Of a stretch of 5,319 nt of DNA, positions 5,169-5,319 are shown in pieces. The notes beneath the pieces are model-generated. The model had not been told where the DNA came from. It ran no database searches and was given only the letters and a program-made list of their open reading frames with translations. Each line of letters opens with the position of its first letter. Within the stretch, counting starts at the first letter, position 1. The position numbers were made by a program, and so were the translations under genes. The DNA comes from Pseudanabaena sp. CAN_BIN31 (lineage in GTDB: Bacteria; Cyanobacteriota; Cyanobacteriia; Pseudanabaenales; Pseudanabaenaceae): positions 1-5,319 of the forward strand of contig JAJAZG010000028.1 in NCBI GenBank assembly GCA_026785865.1, written 5' to 3'.

Positions 5169-5187
5169 GACTATCTTGGCTTAACAA

Positions 5188-5276
5188 GCGGGAAGCCCCG
5201 CGCTCTACCCGTTTACAAGGGTGAGCGACGGGATGAAAGCGCGTCCATTGAGGGGTTCGATGCCCCGAAAATGGAC
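5188..5276 (+). other. Two-hairpin structured element, possibly an IS200/IS605 right-end or omegaRNA-like relic
   Basis: Hairpin one pairs CCCG (5197-5200) with CGGG (5229-5232), CGCTC (5201-5205) with GAGCG (5223-5227) and ACCC (5207-5210) with GGGT (5219-5222) around an 8-nt loop. GCGGG at 5188-5192 can compete for the CCCGC. Hairpin two pairs GTCCATT (5243-5249) with AATGGAC (5270-5276) and GGGG (5252-5255) with CCCC (5263-5266) around loop TTCGATG, with a GA/GAA internal loop. The GGAAGCCCCGCGCT...GGTGAGCG...GGGATG order resembles, from memory, sequence following tnpB genes in cyanobacteria. No tnpB or tnpA lies in the window. The remaining 5277-5319 is AT-rich with a small TATAC/GTATA inverted repeat (5305-5317). 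Confidence 0.4.
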
Positions 5277-5319
5277 AATTATCTTAACTTTAACTACAAA
5301 AACCTATACAGGGTATAAG

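Noticed and set aside
5243..5276. A tRNA, because GGGG TTCGATG CCCC resembles a T arm
   Set aside because: There is no acceptor stem, D arm or anticodon arm at the right distances, and the flanking GTCCATT/AATGGAC pairing makes it a simple extended hairpin.
5046..5318. A 90-codon + strand frame at the right end
   Set aside because: It is antisense to the toxin N-terminus and then runs through the two-hairpin element, so its openness is not evidence of coding.

Overview
The window looks like chromosomal accessory DNA from a cyanobacterium. The octamer GCGATCGC (HIP1, the highly iterated palindrome of cyanobacteria) occurs 15 times in perfect form, the base composition is AT-rich, and the genes belong to families greatly expanded in filamentous cyanobacteria (Uma2 nuclease, several RelE/ParE modules). 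A Pseudanabaena-like host is possible, but that is an inference. The first ~55 bases are low-complexity and look like a contig end or artefact.

Layout, left to right. (1) A Uma2-family (DUF820) putative endonuclease on the + strand, 239-832. (2) HIP1-flanked stem-loop repeats at 854-960. (3) On the minus strand, a toxin-antitoxin module: an intact antitoxin (1220-1441) and a RelE/ParE-type toxin broken by one in-frame TGA where the conserved WFWIG motif needs Trp (979-1242). (4) Three tandem copies of the HIP1 stem-loop repeat (1506-1670). (5) A second, intact toxin-antitoxin pair (1673-2163, minus strand) with an ATGA overlap. Its toxin is a paralogue of the broken one, but its antitoxin is unrelated. 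(6) Another copy of the repeat (2216-2257). (7) A large minus-strand gene (2321-4483) for a protein with a central PD-(D/E)XK-like core and a C-terminal SEC-C zinc-binding motif. It lies in the only long stretch without HIP1 (about 2.3 kb). (8) An intergenic region with an inverted repeat and a divergent repeat copy, followed by remnants of a decayed RelBE-type module (4672-4849). (9) A third RelE/ParE-type toxin (4833-5168, minus) with no antitoxin upstream. (10) A strongly structured two-hairpin element (5188-5276) that may be an IS200/IS605 right-end or omegaRNA-like relic.

Overall this is a small genomic-island-like cluster of stability and defence-type genes: one putative nuclease of the Uma2 family, one SEC-C nuclease-like protein, one complete toxin-antitoxin module, one with an inactivated toxin, one orphan toxin and one set of fragments. 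The HIP1 stem-loop repeats punctuate the modules and all point the same way. The best candidate for an underdescribed function is the SEC-C/PD-(D/E)XK protein. The clearest sequence-level oddities are the Trp-to-stop toxin and the repeat family.
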